A model generated the notes under the pieces. The model saw only the letters and a list, made by a program, of their open reading frames with translations, was not told the DNA's origin and did no database searches. A stretch of DNA of 64,000 nt from Scleromatobacter sp038243995. GTDB lineage: Bacteria > Pseudomonadota > Gammaproteobacteria > Burkholderiales > Burkholderiaceae_C. The position numbers and the translations under genes were made by a program. Every line of letters starts with the position of its first letter. Position 1 is the stretch's first letter. This document shows, one piece after another, positions 17,411 to 26,439 of this stretch. The DNA is taken from assembly GCA_038243995.1 (NCBI GenBank), contig JBBRTV010000028.1:10023-74022 (forward strand), read 5' to 3'.

Positions 17411-17965
17411 TCATGAAGCGCAATCGCCGGAAACAGCGTGCTTCGTTGACGCAAAGCAGTTGGTCATGTGCGGCCGCTCGCGGCCATCAACGGTGTTCTC
17501 TGCCCGACCGCAGCCTGCCCGCAACCGATTCCTTGCTTCGGACGCCGGGCGCAGGGTTCCGGCACGTCCGAGTCCGAACTCCGGCATGTTGACGTAGACG
17601 CTTTCGTGGCTTCCGGGCGCGGCAGCGTACGTCTCGTGCCAAATGCCGACCGACCCATCCGTTGCGATCGACCTGTTGAAGGCTTGCCATGCTGGAAGAT
17701 GGTTGGCGGAACGCAACTTGGCGTACGCCAGAAGCTGATCCATCGAGCGCCGATATTGAACCATGATCGTCGTTCGCGAGAACCACATTTCAGCGTGGAT
17801 GAAGCCGAGCTCGGGTTGGCGATGAAGATCGGCGAGCATGCGAGGCATGGCACGTACCACCGGCAGCCATTTGTGAATCTTCAGGGGCGTGTTGATGCGC
17901 ACGCCGATCAGGAACACCACGAAGTTGCCGTCCAGGTCGGCGGTCAGCCGTTCAGATCGAATCAT
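17411..17965 (-). CDS. DUF4188 family protein (predicted haem-type monooxygenase-like fold)
   Basis: 184 residues from the ATG at 17965. Longer in-frame starts exist at 17980 and 18058, but homology begins around SERLTADLDGNFVVF. Motifs typical of DUF4188 are visible: VFLIGVRIN near the start, then HKWLPVVRAMPRML, LGFIHAEMWF, MVQYRRS, HLPAWQAFNR and GIWHETY, and VYVNMPEFGL. The family is uncharacterised. It looks like a dimeric alpha-beta barrel, and I infer only that it is a small cytoplasmic protein. It lies 80 bases downstream of the lipase gene on the same strand and may be cotranscribed with it. The tail after residue 135 is less conserved. Confidence 0.75.
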   Translation of the reverse strand: MIRSERLTADLDGNFVVFLIGVRINTPLKIHKWLPVVRAMPRMLADLHRQPELGFIHAEMWFSRTTIMVQYRRSMDQLLAYAKLRSANHLPAWQAFNRSIATDGSVGIWHETYAAAPGSHESVYVNMPEFGLGRAGTLRPASEARNRLRAGCGRAENTVDGRERPHMTNCFASTKHAVSGDCAS

Positions 17966-18044
17966 GGGGCCAGCCTGCATGCGTTTCGAGGGTTGCTGAT
18001 GTCGGTGCCACCGGCCGCCCGCAAGCGGCCTCCCGCGAACAGCT

Positions 18045-19463
18045 TCATTTCGGGGCATCCGCGGTCATCTCCCAGGGAAGATTGCGCGTCAGCAGCACAT
18101 TCAGGAGGTTGTCCTGGAAATTGACGTTGTTGGTCAGCTGATCGTGGCGCTCGCACAGGAAGAACCAGTAGGCGATCGGCAGAAACACGTCCTCGCTCTG
18201 CGGTGCCATCGGATCGAGTGTTTCGCGCGCCAGCAGCGATGGCTTCGTCACGCGGCCATCACCCGGCTCCAGCATGATCTCGTCATAACGAACGCCGGGC
18301 ACCGGTGCGCGAATCTCCGCCGGCGTCTGGCGCACTTCGTAGCGTCCGGAAACTTCTTCCAGGAGGAGCCGCGCGGGCGTCAGGGTGCAGTCACCGCCGA
18401 ACAGCACGTAGCGAACCGGTGCGGCCGGTTCAGGCGTCGACAGAAACCACATGAAGCGGCGGCCGCGTTCGAGCCGGTAGTCGAAGTAGCGGTGCAGTGC
18501 CGTGACATAGGCATCCCCCTCCGCGGCGTGCGTGGCAAGCAGCCGCGCCCCGATCGTCGGGTCGAACACCGACCAGCCGTAGCGGCGCCAGGTGTCGCCC
18601 TCGTACAGGTCGATGTCGAGCGCATTGCCGTTGGCATCGACCGCCCAGGTGACGAGCGGGTGCGGGAAAAGCTGGTAACCGCTCGGCAGGGTGGCGAGCA
18701 CCTCCGGCGCGATGCGTCCGAAGCCGATCGGCTCACCCGTCAGGAAGGCGCGTACCGACCCGACAGATCCCATGTTCGGCGTGCCGAGCTGGATGAGCTT
18801 GCGCACGCGCGAAGCCCCGTACAGCGTGACCGGCTTGTATGTCCTGGTGTCGAGCACGTCCGTGGGACCGTAGCGCAGGTAGTAGCGTGCGATCAGGCCA
18901 CCCATGCTGTGGGCGATCAGGTCGACGCGCAGCGTCGGATCGCGGTAGTCGCGGCGTATCTCCTCGATCAGCCGGTCGAGCGCCGCCGCGTGCAAGACGT
19001 TGTCCTGTCGCCAGTCGTAAGGGAAGACGTAGTAGCGCCGTTCGCGCCCGCGCACGGGCTCGCCCGGCGTGCCGCGCACGTACCCTCCGAAGTCTTCCAG
19101 GGTCTTGATCAGCGGTCGATAGAAATCCTGTCCCAGCACCTGCTCGGCCAGCCCCGATGCTTCGAGCGAATCCGGCAGGACGGCGAGCGACTGGGGATCG
19201 AACTTCAGGGCGAGCGCGCGATAGTCGCCAAACACCAGGTCGGTGGTGTCGCCCGGCCAGACCTCGGCACCTGTCGCGCGGTCTCGCAAGGTCGAACCGA
19301 AGAGCCCCGGGATGACGATGACGGGCGTGACATCGTCGCTGCCGGTGCCCACGCGATAGAGCCGTGCCAGGTCGGGGTGCCGCACAGTCGTGCAGGCGGC
19401 GAAAAGCACGCAGGTTCCGAGCACGACGATGCGCATGAGCGCGCCGCGCAGCCGCGTTTGCAT
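18045..19463 (-). CDS. LCAT-like alpha/beta-hydrolase lipoprotein (lipase or acyltransferase)
   Basis: 472 residues. The N-terminus has a lipobox (VLFAAC, lipidated Cys24), so it is a membrane-anchored lipoprotein. A second ATG at codon 10 would also give a good signal. The lecithin:cholesterol acyltransferase superfamily is indicated by VIVIPGLFGSTL with the early oxyanion region, YVFPYDWRQDN, and the nucleophile elbow AHSMGG with Ser186. The Asp and His of the triad cannot be placed with certainty, but the AAEGDAYVTAL and PGDGRVTKPSLL regions are candidates. Members hydrolyse or transfer acyl groups of phospholipids or other esters. It is divergent from the LacI regulator at 19688. Confidence 0.82.
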   Translation of the reverse strand: MQTRLRGALMRIVVLGTCVLFAACTTVRHPDLARLYRVGTGSDDVTPVIVIPGLFGSTLRDRATGAEVWPGDTTDLVFGDYRALALKFDPQSLAVLPDSLEASGLAEQVLGQDFYRPLIKTLEDFGGYVRGTPGEPVRGRERRYYVFPYDWRQDNVLHAAALDRLIEEIRRDYRDPTLRVDLIAHSMGGLIARYYLRYGPTDVLDTRTYKPVTLYGASRVRKLIQLGTPNMGSVGSVRAFLTGEPIGFGRIAPEVLATLPSGYQLFPHPLVTWAVDANGNALDIDLYEGDTWRRYGWSVFDPTIGARLLATHAAEGDAYVTALHRYFDYRLERGRRFMWFLSTPEPAAPVRYVLFGGDCTLTPARLLLEEVSGRYEVRQTPAEIRAPVPGVRYDEIMLEPGDGRVTKPSLLARETLDPMAPQSEDVFLPIAYWFFLCERHDQLTNNVNFQDNLLNVLLTRNLPWEMTADAPK

Positions 19464-19635
19464 CTGGTCATCGAGGTTCAGTGTCTTGCTCCCCCGCCGC
19501 CTGCCGGCCGTCGTGCAACCTTAACAGGCTGCGCAGAAGCCTGGCCGTCAGGGCTGGAACGCGTTCGGGCGGGTGGCGAACTCCGCACTCGTCAGTGAAC
19601 TGGCCGCCCTGGCGCCCAGCGCTCCAAAACCCTGA

Positions 19636-19663
19636 TTGATTTAAATACTGATGTGATTACTCT
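19636..19663 (+). promoter_or_regulatory. Candidate promoter of the lacI-ABC-dha operon
   Basis: An unusually AT-rich stretch in this GC-rich region. TTGATT at 19636-19641 and TACTCT at 19658-19663 are separated by 16 bases and lie 25 bases before the LacI-type start codon. This is the best -35/-10 pair in the 224-base gap. No perfect LacI-type palindrome was found next to it, so an operator is not assigned. Confidence 0.35.
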
Positions 19664-19687
19664 TCGCACATCCATCAACGCCGCCCC

Positions 19688-20719
19688 ATGTCTTCCCTCC
19701 CCACCATCGCCGACATCGCCCGCCTCGCAGGCGTCGGCACGGCCACCGTCGACCGGGTGCTGAACAAGCGGCCGGGGGTCAATCCGGAGACGGTCCAGCG
19801 GGTGTTGCAAGTGATTGCGGATATCGGCACCCCCGCGGCTGCGGGGCGGCCGCGGCGGGGCGAGAACTTCCGCTTCACGTTCGTCCTGCCGGGCGAGGAC
19901 GCTCCCTTCCTCGACCTGGTGGATCGCCAGATCGCGCAGGCCGCGGGCGACTTCCGGCACCGGCACATCACCGAGGTGACGCACCGCATCCCCTCCGCGG
20001 ATGCGGGCGCGTTCGCGGCCGAACTCGCGCGGCTGGACGGCTGCGAGGGCATCGCGCTGCTCGCGCCCGATCTTCCGCAGGTCAAGCTGGCCATCAACGA
20101 ACTGGTGCGCTCGGGGGTGCACGTCGTGACGCTGTTCTCCGACGTCGCCGGTTCCATGCGCGAGACCTGCATCGGCGCCGACAACCGCGCCGCGGGCCGC
20201 ACCGCCGGCCTGCTGCTCGCGCGCATGGCCACGGCGAAGAAGCGCGACACGCTGCTGCTGTCGTCGCAAGCCACGCGCCTGTCGGCGGAGATCGAGCGGC
20301 GCATCGGGTTCGCGCAGGTGCTCGAGGAGCGCTTCCCCGCGCTGCGCATGGTGCGCATGCCCGACCTGCCACCCGACGACGCGGGCGCGGGCGAGACCCT
20401 CGAACGCTTCCTGCAGGCCGACATCGACGCGACGCGCGTCGCCGGCCTCTACAACGTCGGCTCGGGCAGCGCCGGCCTCGCCGCCGCGCTGCGGCGCCGC
20501 CGGCTGACCGGCCAGATCCCGGTCGTGGCCCACGATTTCACCGAAGAGCACAGGTCGTTGCTCGCTGCGAACGGCCTCGCCTATGTCCTGCACCAGGACA
20601 TCCACTACTGCGTGCTGGCGGCGGCACGGGTGCTGCACGCGCTGTGCGAAAGCGTGCGTGGAGCGCTGAACGTGGTGCAGCCGCGCATCGAGATCCTGAC
20701 CGCCGAGAACCTTCACTGA
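19688..20719 (+). CDS. LacI-family transcriptional regulator of the adjacent uptake operon
   Basis: 343 residues. The N-terminal LacI helix-turn-helix is clear (TIADIARLAGVGTATVDRVLN, residues 6-26, then RPGVNPETVQRV). The ligand-binding domain is of the periplasmic-binding-protein type (FTFVLPGEDAPFL, GIALLAPD, VVTLFSDVAG, GADNRAAGRTAG, GLYNVGSGSAGLA, PVVAHDF, VLHQDIHY). The hinge is short. This sugar-responsive family normally represses its neighbours until the inducer binds. It is the first gene of a rightward cluster, 51 bases before the substrate-binding protein gene. The inducer is probably the transported compound or its phosphorylated form. Confidence 0.92.
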   Translation: MSSLPTIADIARLAGVGTATVDRVLNKRPGVNPETVQRVLQVIADIGTPAAAGRPRRGENFRFTFVLPGEDAPFLDLVDRQIAQAAGDFRHRHITEVTHRIPSADAGAFAAELARLDGCEGIALLAPDLPQVKLAINELVRSGVHVVTLFSDVAGSMRETCIGADNRAAGRTAGLLLARMATAKKRDTLLLSSQATRLSAEIERRIGFAQVLEERFPALRMVRMPDLPPDDAGAGETLERFLQADIDATRVAGLYNVGSGSAGLAAALRRRRLTGQIPVVAHDFTEEHRSLLAANGLAYVLHQDIHYCVLAAARVLHALCESVRGALNVVQPRIEILTAENLH

Positions 20720-20770
20720 CCGGCGACCGGGTGATGTCCTGAAGTTCCCACAACTTGACGGAGACAGCTC

Positions 20771-22111
20771 ATGAAATCGATCCTGAAGAGGCTCCCGCAG
20801 GCCTTCACCCTGGCGGCGCTCGCCGCGCTCGGCCTCGTCGCCGGGCCTGCGCGGGCCGAGGGCAAGACCATCACGCTGTGCTGGGCCGCCTGGGATCCGG
20901 CCAACGCGCTGGTCGAACTGTCGAAGGACTTCACCGCCAAGAGCGGCGTGAAGATGAAGTTCGAGTTCGTGCCGTGGACGAACTTCGCCGACCGCATGCT
21001 CAACGAGCTGAACTCCAAGGGCAAGCTGTGCGACCTGATCATCGGCGACAGCCAGTGGATCGGCGGCGCGGCCGAGAATGGGCACTACGTCAAGCTGAAT
21101 GACTTCTTCGCGAAGGAAGGCATCAAGATGACGGACTTCGCGCCCGCCACCGTGGTGGGCTACGCCGAGTGGCCGAAGAACACGCCGAACTACTGGGCCC
21201 TGCCGGCGATGGCCGACGCGGTGGGCTGGACCTATCGCAAGGACTGGTTCGCCAAGCCCGAGCTGCGCGCCGAATTCAAGCAGAAGTTCAACCGCGACCT
21301 GGCGCCGCCCAAGACCTGGGCCGAGTTCAGGCAGGTGTCCGAATTCTTCCAGGGCCGCATGGTCGACGGCAAGAAGGTCTACGGGGCCTACCTGTTCACC
21401 GAGCGCGGCTCCGAAGGCATCACGATGGGCGTCACCAACGTGATGTACCCGATGGGCTTCAAGTACGAGGATCCGAAGAAGCCGTACGCGATGGACGGCT
21501 TCGTCAATTCGGCCGACGCGGTGCGCGGCCTGGAGTTCTACAAGGCGCTCTACAAGGGCAGCACGCCGCCCGGGCTCACCAACGCGTACATGGGCGAGGG
21601 CCTGGACGCGTTCAAGTCCGGCCAGGTCGCGATGATGATGAACTGGTTCGCGTTCTTTCCCGGCCTCTACAAGGATCCGAACGTCGGCGGCGACAAGATC
21701 GGCTTCTTCGTCAATCCGTCCGACAAGGGCCGCGGCGTGCAGCTGGGCGGGCAGGGCATCTCGGTGGTGTCGTACTCGCCCAACCGCGACGAATCGCTGC
21801 AATACATCAAGTGGTTCGCGAGCCCCGACGTGCAGAAGAAATGGCAGGCGATCGGCGGCTCGTCGGCGGCCAACTCCGTGCTGCGCGACCCGGGCTACCC
21901 GACGAGCTCCCCGTTCGCCAAGCCCTTCCTGGAGTCGATGGACATGGTCGTCGACTTCTGGGCCGAGCCCTCGTACGCGCAATTGCTGCTGGCCATGCAG
22001 AAGCGCGTGCACGACTACGTGGTGGCCGACAAGGGCAGCGCGAAGGAGGCGCTCGACGCCCTCGTGGTCGACTGGAAGAAGGTGTTCAAGGAAGACGGGA
22101 AGCTGAAGTAG
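20771..22111 (+). CDS. Carbohydrate ABC transporter substrate-binding protein (family 1)
   Basis: 446 residues with a clear signal peptide (core FTLAALAALGLVAG, cleavage after ARA near residue 29). The mature protein has the extracellular solute-binding family 1 pattern: ITLCWAAWDPANALVELSKDFTAKSG, then LCDLIIGDSQW, YWALPAMADAVGWTYRKDWF, and a late AFKSGQVAMMMNWFAFFPG. These proteins capture sugars, polyols or glycerol phosphate in the periplasm. The MalF-like permease starts three bases after its stop. The linked dihydroxyacetone-kinase-type genes suggest a three- to five-carbon polyol or ketose as ligand, but this is inference. Confidence 0.93.
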   Translation: MKSILKRLPQAFTLAALAALGLVAGPARAEGKTITLCWAAWDPANALVELSKDFTAKSGVKMKFEFVPWTNFADRMLNELNSKGKLCDLIIGDSQWIGGAAENGHYVKLNDFFAKEGIKMTDFAPATVVGYAEWPKNTPNYWALPAMADAVGWTYRKDWFAKPELRAEFKQKFNRDLAPPKTWAEFRQVSEFFQGRMVDGKKVYGAYLFTERGSEGITMGVTNVMYPMGFKYEDPKKPYAMDGFVNSADAVRGLEFYKALYKGSTPPGLTNAYMGEGLDAFKSGQVAMMMNWFAFFPGLYKDPNVGGDKIGFFVNPSDKGRGVQLGGQGISVVSYSPNRDESLQYIKWFASPDVQKKWQAIGGSSAANSVLRDPGYPTSSPFAKPFLESMDMVVDFWAEPSYAQLLLAMQKRVHDYVVADKGSAKEALDALVVDWKKVFKEDGKLK

Positions 22112-22114
22112 GCC

Positions 22115-23071
22115 ATGTCGACGACCCGCGCCTCCCTCGCCGCCCGCGCCGCCGGCGCCACGCCCGGCGCGCTGGCGACGCGCGTGCGCGGGCTCTCCGA
22201 CCGCACGATCGCCTGGCTGTTCGTCGGGCCCACCATGGCCCTGCTGCTGGCGATCAACATCTTCCCGCTGATCTGGACGATCAAGCTGTCGTTCACGAAC
22301 TACCGCGCGAACCGGCCCAATGCGCCGGTGCTGGACGTGGGCCTCGACAACTACGTCTCGGTATTGACGGATCCCGACATCTGGCAGGCCATGCAGGCCA
22401 CCGCGCACTTCCTGTTCTGGACGATCTTCCTGCAGACGCTGATCGGCTTCACGCTGGCCTGGCTGATCGACCGGCGCTTCCGCGGCCACGGCTTCTGGAC
22501 GACGGTGATCCTGATCCCCATGATGCTGTCGCCCGCGGTCGTGGGCAACTTCTGGGCCTTCCTGTACCAGCCGCAGACGGGCCTGTTCAACTATGCCGTC
22601 GCCTGGCTCACCGGGGTGCCGCCGTCGTCGTTCGAGATGATAGGCTCGGTGCGGCTGGCGCCCTGGGCCATCGTGATCGTCGACACGTGGATGTGGACGC
22701 CCTACGTGATGCTCATCTGCCTGGCCGGCCTGCGTTCGATCCCCGCCTACATCTACGAGGCGGCCGAGGTCGATCGCGCGTCGTCGTGGCGCCAGTTCTG
22801 GTCGATCACGCTGCCGATGGTGCTGCCGTTCATCATGCTGGCCGTGCTGTTCCGCGGCATCGAGAACTTCAAGATGTTCGACATGGTGAACCTGCTCACC
22901 TCCGGCGGCCCCGGGTCGACGACCGAACTCGCGTCGATCACGCTCAAGCGCGAGGCGTTCGAGAAATGGCGCACCGGCTATTCGTCGGCGTTCGCCATCG
23001 TGCTGTTCGTGTCGGTGTTCGGCCTGGCCAACATCTACGTCAAGGCCCTCAACCACGTCAAGGGCCGATGA
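22115..23071 (+). CDS. ABC transporter permease, MalF type
   Basis: 318 residues with six membrane segments, the first at about 36-58 (WLFVGPTMALLLAINIFPLIWTI). The cytoplasmic coupling loop is the EAA-type motif YEAAEVDRASSWRQF followed by ITLPMVLPFI, which docks on the ATPases. A non-conserved basic N-terminus of about 30 residues precedes the first helix. The gene lies directly behind the binding-protein gene, and the second permease starts 10 bases after its end. Together they form the channel of the importer. Confidence 0.93.
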   Translation: MSTTRASLAARAAGATPGALATRVRGLSDRTIAWLFVGPTMALLLAINIFPLIWTIKLSFTNYRANRPNAPVLDVGLDNYVSVLTDPDIWQAMQATAHFLFWTIFLQTLIGFTLAWLIDRRFRGHGFWTTVILIPMMLSPAVVGNFWAFLYQPQTGLFNYAVAWLTGVPPSSFEMIGSVRLAPWAIVIVDTWMWTPYVMLICLAGLRSIPAYIYEAAEVDRASSWRQFWSITLPMVLPFIMLAVLFRGIENFKMFDMVNLLTSGGPGSTTELASITLKREAFEKWRTGYSSAFAIVLFVSVFGLANIYVKALNHVKGR

Positions 23072-23081
23072 GGGCCGCACC

Positions 23082-24038
23082 ATGAGAGTCGGCATCAGCA
23101 CGGCCCATTCCGTCGTCGAGCCGAGCGCGCGCACGCGCCTCGTGGCCGGCGCCCTGGTGCTGCTCTATGCGCTGGTCACGATCGTGCCGCTGGCCTGGAT
23201 CGTGCTCACCAGCGTCAAGACGCCGCCCGATTCCATCAGCTACCCGCCCAAGCTCGTCTTCACGCCGTCGGCCGAAGGCTATTGCAACCTGTTCACGACC
23301 CGCTCGCGCCAGACGCCGGAGTACATCGCCGCGCTGCCGCCGGCCACCGGCACGTGCGACCGCGTCGCGCGCAACGACAACATGGTCGTGGCCGGGCCGT
23401 CCAACTTCATCCCGCGCTATGTCAACTCGCTGATCATCGCGTTCGGGTCGACGCTGTTGTCGGTGGGTTTCGGCGTGATGGCGGCGTACGCGTTCTCTCG
23501 CTTCAAGGTGCCGCTGAAGGACGACCTGCTGTTCTTCATCCTCTCGACGCGGATGATGCCGCCCATCGCCGTGGCGATCCCGATCTACCTGATGTACCGC
23601 GAGCTGGGGCTCTCGGATACCCGCCTGGGCATGATCCTGCTCTACAGCGCGGTCAACGTCTCGCTCGCGGTCTGGCTGCTCAAGGGCTTCATCGACGAGA
23701 TCCCGCGCGAGTACGAGGAGGCGGCGATGGTCGACGGCTACACGCGGCTGCAGGCGTTCCGCAAGGTGGTGCTGCCGCAGGCCACGACGGGCATCGTGGC
23801 GACGGCCATCTTCTGCCTGATCTTCGCGTGGAACGAGTACGCGTTCGCCGTGCTGCTGACGTCGGGCACCGCCCAGACGGCGCCGCCCTTCATCCCCATC
23901 ATCATCGGCGAGGGCGGCCAGGACTGGCCCGCGGTCGCTGCCGGCACCACGCTGTTCCTGATCCCCATCCTCGTCTTCACGATCCTGCTGCGCAAGCACC
24001 TGCTGCGCGGGATCACCTTCGGTGCGGTGCGCAAGTGA
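23082..24038 (+). CDS. ABC transporter permease, MalG type
   Basis: 318 residues. The first helix is VAGALVLLYALVTIVPLAWIVL. A periplasmic loop (about 50-105, containing two cysteines) comes before the second helix. The canonical EAA loop is EYEEAAMVDGYTRLQAFRKVVLPQA. It ends with LRKHLLRGITFGAVRK, typical of MalG-like proteins. A GAGGG site precedes the ATG. It pairs with the MalF-type protein upstream as the two-permease channel. Confidence 0.93.
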   Translation: MRVGISTAHSVVEPSARTRLVAGALVLLYALVTIVPLAWIVLTSVKTPPDSISYPPKLVFTPSAEGYCNLFTTRSRQTPEYIAALPPATGTCDRVARNDNMVVAGPSNFIPRYVNSLIIAFGSTLLSVGFGVMAAYAFSRFKVPLKDDLLFFILSTRMMPPIAVAIPIYLMYRELGLSDTRLGMILLYSAVNVSLAVWLLKGFIDEIPREYEEAAMVDGYTRLQAFRKVVLPQATTGIVATAIFCLIFAWNEYAFAVLLTSGTAQTAPPFIPIIIGEGGQDWPAVAAGTTLFLIPILVFTILLRKHLLRGITFGAVRK

Positions 24039-24046
24039 GGTCCCCG

Positions 24047-24250
24047 ATGCCTGATCCTTCTGCCCCCCCGGCGCGGCGCTGGCCGCGCTGGGCGCGCCGC
24101 GGGCGCATGGAACTGCTGGCCTGCGGCGTGATCGCGCTCGGCCTGCTGATGATGCTGCAGCCGGTGGCCATGGTGCTGTTCACGTGGTCGTTCGTCACCA
24201 CGCTGTTCGGCACGGTGATGTTCATGGTCGTCTCGAAGTTCCCTTCCTGA
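24047..24250 (+). CDS. Small membrane protein of the ABC operon
   Basis: 67 residues, placed between the second permease (stop 8 bases before) and the first ATPase (19 bases after). The first 20 residues are Arg/Pro/Trp-rich and cytoplasmic-looking. Two hydrophobic stretches follow (LLACGVIALGLLMMLQPVAMVLF and SFVTTLFGTVMFMVV), so it has one long or two short membrane helices. Comparable importers with paired ATPases, such as the Rhizobium glycerol transporter, carry a small membrane protein in the same operon position. This one does not obviously share that sequence. Its role is unknown. It may be an accessory subunit of the channel. Confidence 0.7.
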   Translation: MPDPSAPPARRWPRWARRGRMELLACGVIALGLLMMLQPVAMVLFTWSFVTTLFGTVMFMVVSKFPS

Positions 24251-24268
24251 CCAACGCGACGCGACCCG

Positions 24269-25390
24269 ATGGCCGACATCCGCATCCACCACCTCCACAA
24301 GGCGTTCGCCGAGTTCACGGCCGTCCAGGACTCGACGTTCACCGTGCGCGACGGCGAATTCTTCTGCCTGCTCGGACCCTCGGGCTGCGGCAAGACGACC
24401 ACGCTGCGGATGATCGCCGGCCTCGAACTGCCGACGTCGGGCCAGATCTTCCTGGGCGACGAAGACGTGAGCTTCAAGCGCGCGTCGGCGCGCGACATCG
24501 CGTTCGTGTTCCAGATGTTCGCGCTCTACCCGCACCTGAACGTGCGCCGCAACATCGCCTTTCCGCTCGTCTCGCAGGGCATGCCGCGCGCCGAGATCGC
24601 GACCCGCGTCGAGCAGGCGGCGCGCATCCTGCGCATCGTCGACCTGCTGGACAAGCCCGTCTCGGGCCTGTCCAGCGGCGATCGCCAGCGCGTCGCGCTC
24701 GGCCGCGCGATCGTGCGCGACCCGATGGCGTTCCTCATGGACGAGCCGCTCGGCGCGCTCGACGCCGAGTTCCGCGAGGTGATGTGCGGCGAATTGCGCG
24801 CCCTGCATGACCGCCTGCGCGCGACCACCGTCTACGTCACCCACGACCAGCGCGAGGCGATGGCCATGGCCGACACGATCGCCATCATGAACCAGGGGGT
24901 GATCGAGCAGCTCGGCGCGCCGATGGAGGTCTACGAGCGTCCGGCCAGCGTCTTCGTCGCCGATTTCGTCGGGGCGCCGGCCATGAACTTCCTGCCCTTC
25001 GAGGCCGCGCTCGCCAGCGGCGCGGAGGTCGTGCGCATCGGCGCCGCCCGCGTCGGGGTGCCCGCCCTGCGCGAGGACGTGTCCGAGCGCGCGCTGCTGT
25101 GCGGCGTGCGGCCCGAGCACGTGCGCCTGGTCGACGTCTCCGCGCTGCGCGCCGAGGTGCTGGGCACCGAGTACCTGGGCACCAGCCGCGTCGTGACGCT
25201 CGCCACCGCGCAGGGCGCGACGCTGCGGGCCAAGGTGGACGTCGGGAACGGCGCGCGGCGCGGCGACAACGTCGGCCTCGCGTTCGACGCGGCGGCGGTC
25301 TCGCTGTTCGATCTCGCCTCGGGTCGGGCGCTGCGCACCGCGCGCGACGATGGTCCGCACGCCCCCCGCACGGGAGCACGCCATGGCTGA
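24269..25390 (+). CDS. ABC transporter ATPase 1 (MalK/UgpC type, altered signature motif)
   Basis: 373 residues: a nucleotide-binding domain (1-235) and a C-terminal TOBE-like regulatory domain. Walker A is GPSGCGKTT, the Q-loop FQMFALYPHL, Walker B FLMDEP, the D-loop GALDAE and the switch histidine YVTHDQREAM. The ABC signature is LSSGDRQR instead of LSGGQRQR, so the second glycine and the glutamine are changed. In an ATPase dimer this signature completes the partner's site, so one of the two composite sites would be weakened. The downstream ATPase, with a canonical signature, overlaps its end by eight bases. The last 20 residues look like a disordered tail. Confidence 0.92.
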   Translation: MADIRIHHLHKAFAEFTAVQDSTFTVRDGEFFCLLGPSGCGKTTTLRMIAGLELPTSGQIFLGDEDVSFKRASARDIAFVFQMFALYPHLNVRRNIAFPLVSQGMPRAEIATRVEQAARILRIVDLLDKPVSGLSSGDRQRVALGRAIVRDPMAFLMDEPLGALDAEFREVMCGELRALHDRLRATTVYVTHDQREAMAMADTIAIMNQGVIEQLGAPMEVYERPASVFVADFVGAPAMNFLPFEAALASGAEVVRIGAARVGVPALREDVSERALLCGVRPEHVRLVDVSALRAEVLGTEYLGTSRVVTLATAQGATLRAKVDVGNGARRGDNVGLAFDAAAVSLFDLASGRALRTARDDGPHAPRTGARHG

Positions 25391-26411
25391 CCTCGCCCTC
25401 ATCGGTGTCGGCAAGCGCTTCGGCGAGACCCAGGCAGTCGCCGGCCTCGACCTGGCGGTGGCCAGCGGCGAATTCATCGTCCTGCTCGGGCCGAGCGGCG
25501 CCGGCAAGACGACCACGCTGCGACTCGTGGCCGGACTCGAGCGGCCCGACGCGGGCCAGGTGATCATCGGCGGGCGCGACGTGACGGCGCTCGCCCCCGC
25601 GCTGCGCGACGTCGCCTTCGTGTTCCAGCAGTACTCGCTCTACCCGCACCTGAGCGTCTACGACAACCTCGCCTTCCCGCTGCGGTCGCCCATGCATCCG
25701 ACGCCGGAAGACGAGATCCGCCGCACGGTGACCCGCGTCGCGCACCTGCTGCGCATCGAGGACAAGCTGCAGAGCGCGGCCACGCGGCTGTCCGGCGGCC
25801 AGATGCAGCGCGTGGCGATCGGCCGCGCGCTCGTGCGCGATCCGGCGGTCTACCTGATGGACGAACCGCTCTCGTCGCTCGACGCGAAGCTGCGCAACGA
25901 CCTGCGCCTCGAACTCAAGCGCATCCAGCAGGACCTGGGCGCGACGATGCTCTACGTCACGCACGACCAGATCGAGGCGCTGACGATGGCCACGCGCATC
26001 GGCGTCCTCGAGCAGGGCCGGCTGGTGCAGGTGGATACGCCGCAGCGCATCTACGAAGAGCCGGTCAGCAGCCATGTCGCGTCGCGCCTCGGTTCGCCGC
26101 GCATCAACCTGATGCCGCGCGCCCTGTTGAACGGGGCCGCGGCGCCCGCCACGGCGGTGACGGTCGGCGTGCGCGCCGAGCACCTGGTGCTGCATTCGCG
26201 CGCCGGCGCGGGCGCGCATCGCCCGGCCAGGGTGCAGCGCATCGAGCACCTGGGCGACCAGACCCTGGTGCACGTCCGGCTCGACGACAGCGCGCAGGAC
26301 CTGGTCAGCGCGGCGCCCGCGGGAACGAGCTTCGCCCCGGGAGACGACGTGCGCCTCGAGCTGCTGCGGCCGCTCTGGTTCGACGCCGGCGGCCGCCGCA
26401 TTCCCACCTGA
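25383..26411 (+). CDS. ABC transporter ATPase 2 (MalK/UgpC type, canonical)
   Basis: 342 residues from the ATG at 25383, which has GGGAG upstream. A longer start at 25350 would overlap the previous gene more. Walker A is GPSGAGKTT, the signature LSGGQMQR, Walker B YLMDEP, and the switch YVTHDQIEAL. The C-terminal TOBE domain begins near NLMPRALL and includes VGVRAEHL. With ATPase 1 it likely forms a heterodimer, as in transporters that carry two different ATPase genes. DhaL starts 28 bases downstream, linking uptake and phosphorylation in one transcript. Confidence 0.93.
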   Translation: MADLALIGVGKRFGETQAVAGLDLAVASGEFIVLLGPSGAGKTTTLRLVAGLERPDAGQVIIGGRDVTALAPALRDVAFVFQQYSLYPHLSVYDNLAFPLRSPMHPTPEDEIRRTVTRVAHLLRIEDKLQSAATRLSGGQMQRVAIGRALVRDPAVYLMDEPLSSLDAKLRNDLRLELKRIQQDLGATMLYVTHDQIEALTMATRIGVLEQGRLVQVDTPQRIYEEPVSSHVASRLGSPRINLMPRALLNGAAAPATAVTVGVRAEHLVLHSRAGAGAHRPARVQRIEHLGDQTLVHVRLDDSAQDLVSAAPAGTSFAPGDDVRLELLRPLWFDAGGRRIPT

Positions 26412-26439
26412 AACAAGAGACGGATTCCACGAGGTTGCG

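Noticed and set aside
19592..23134. A 3.5-kb minus-strand open frame opposite the LacI, binding-protein and permease genes
   Set aside because: Antisense shadow. The plus-strand genes have full motifs, ribosome-binding sites and operon spacing.
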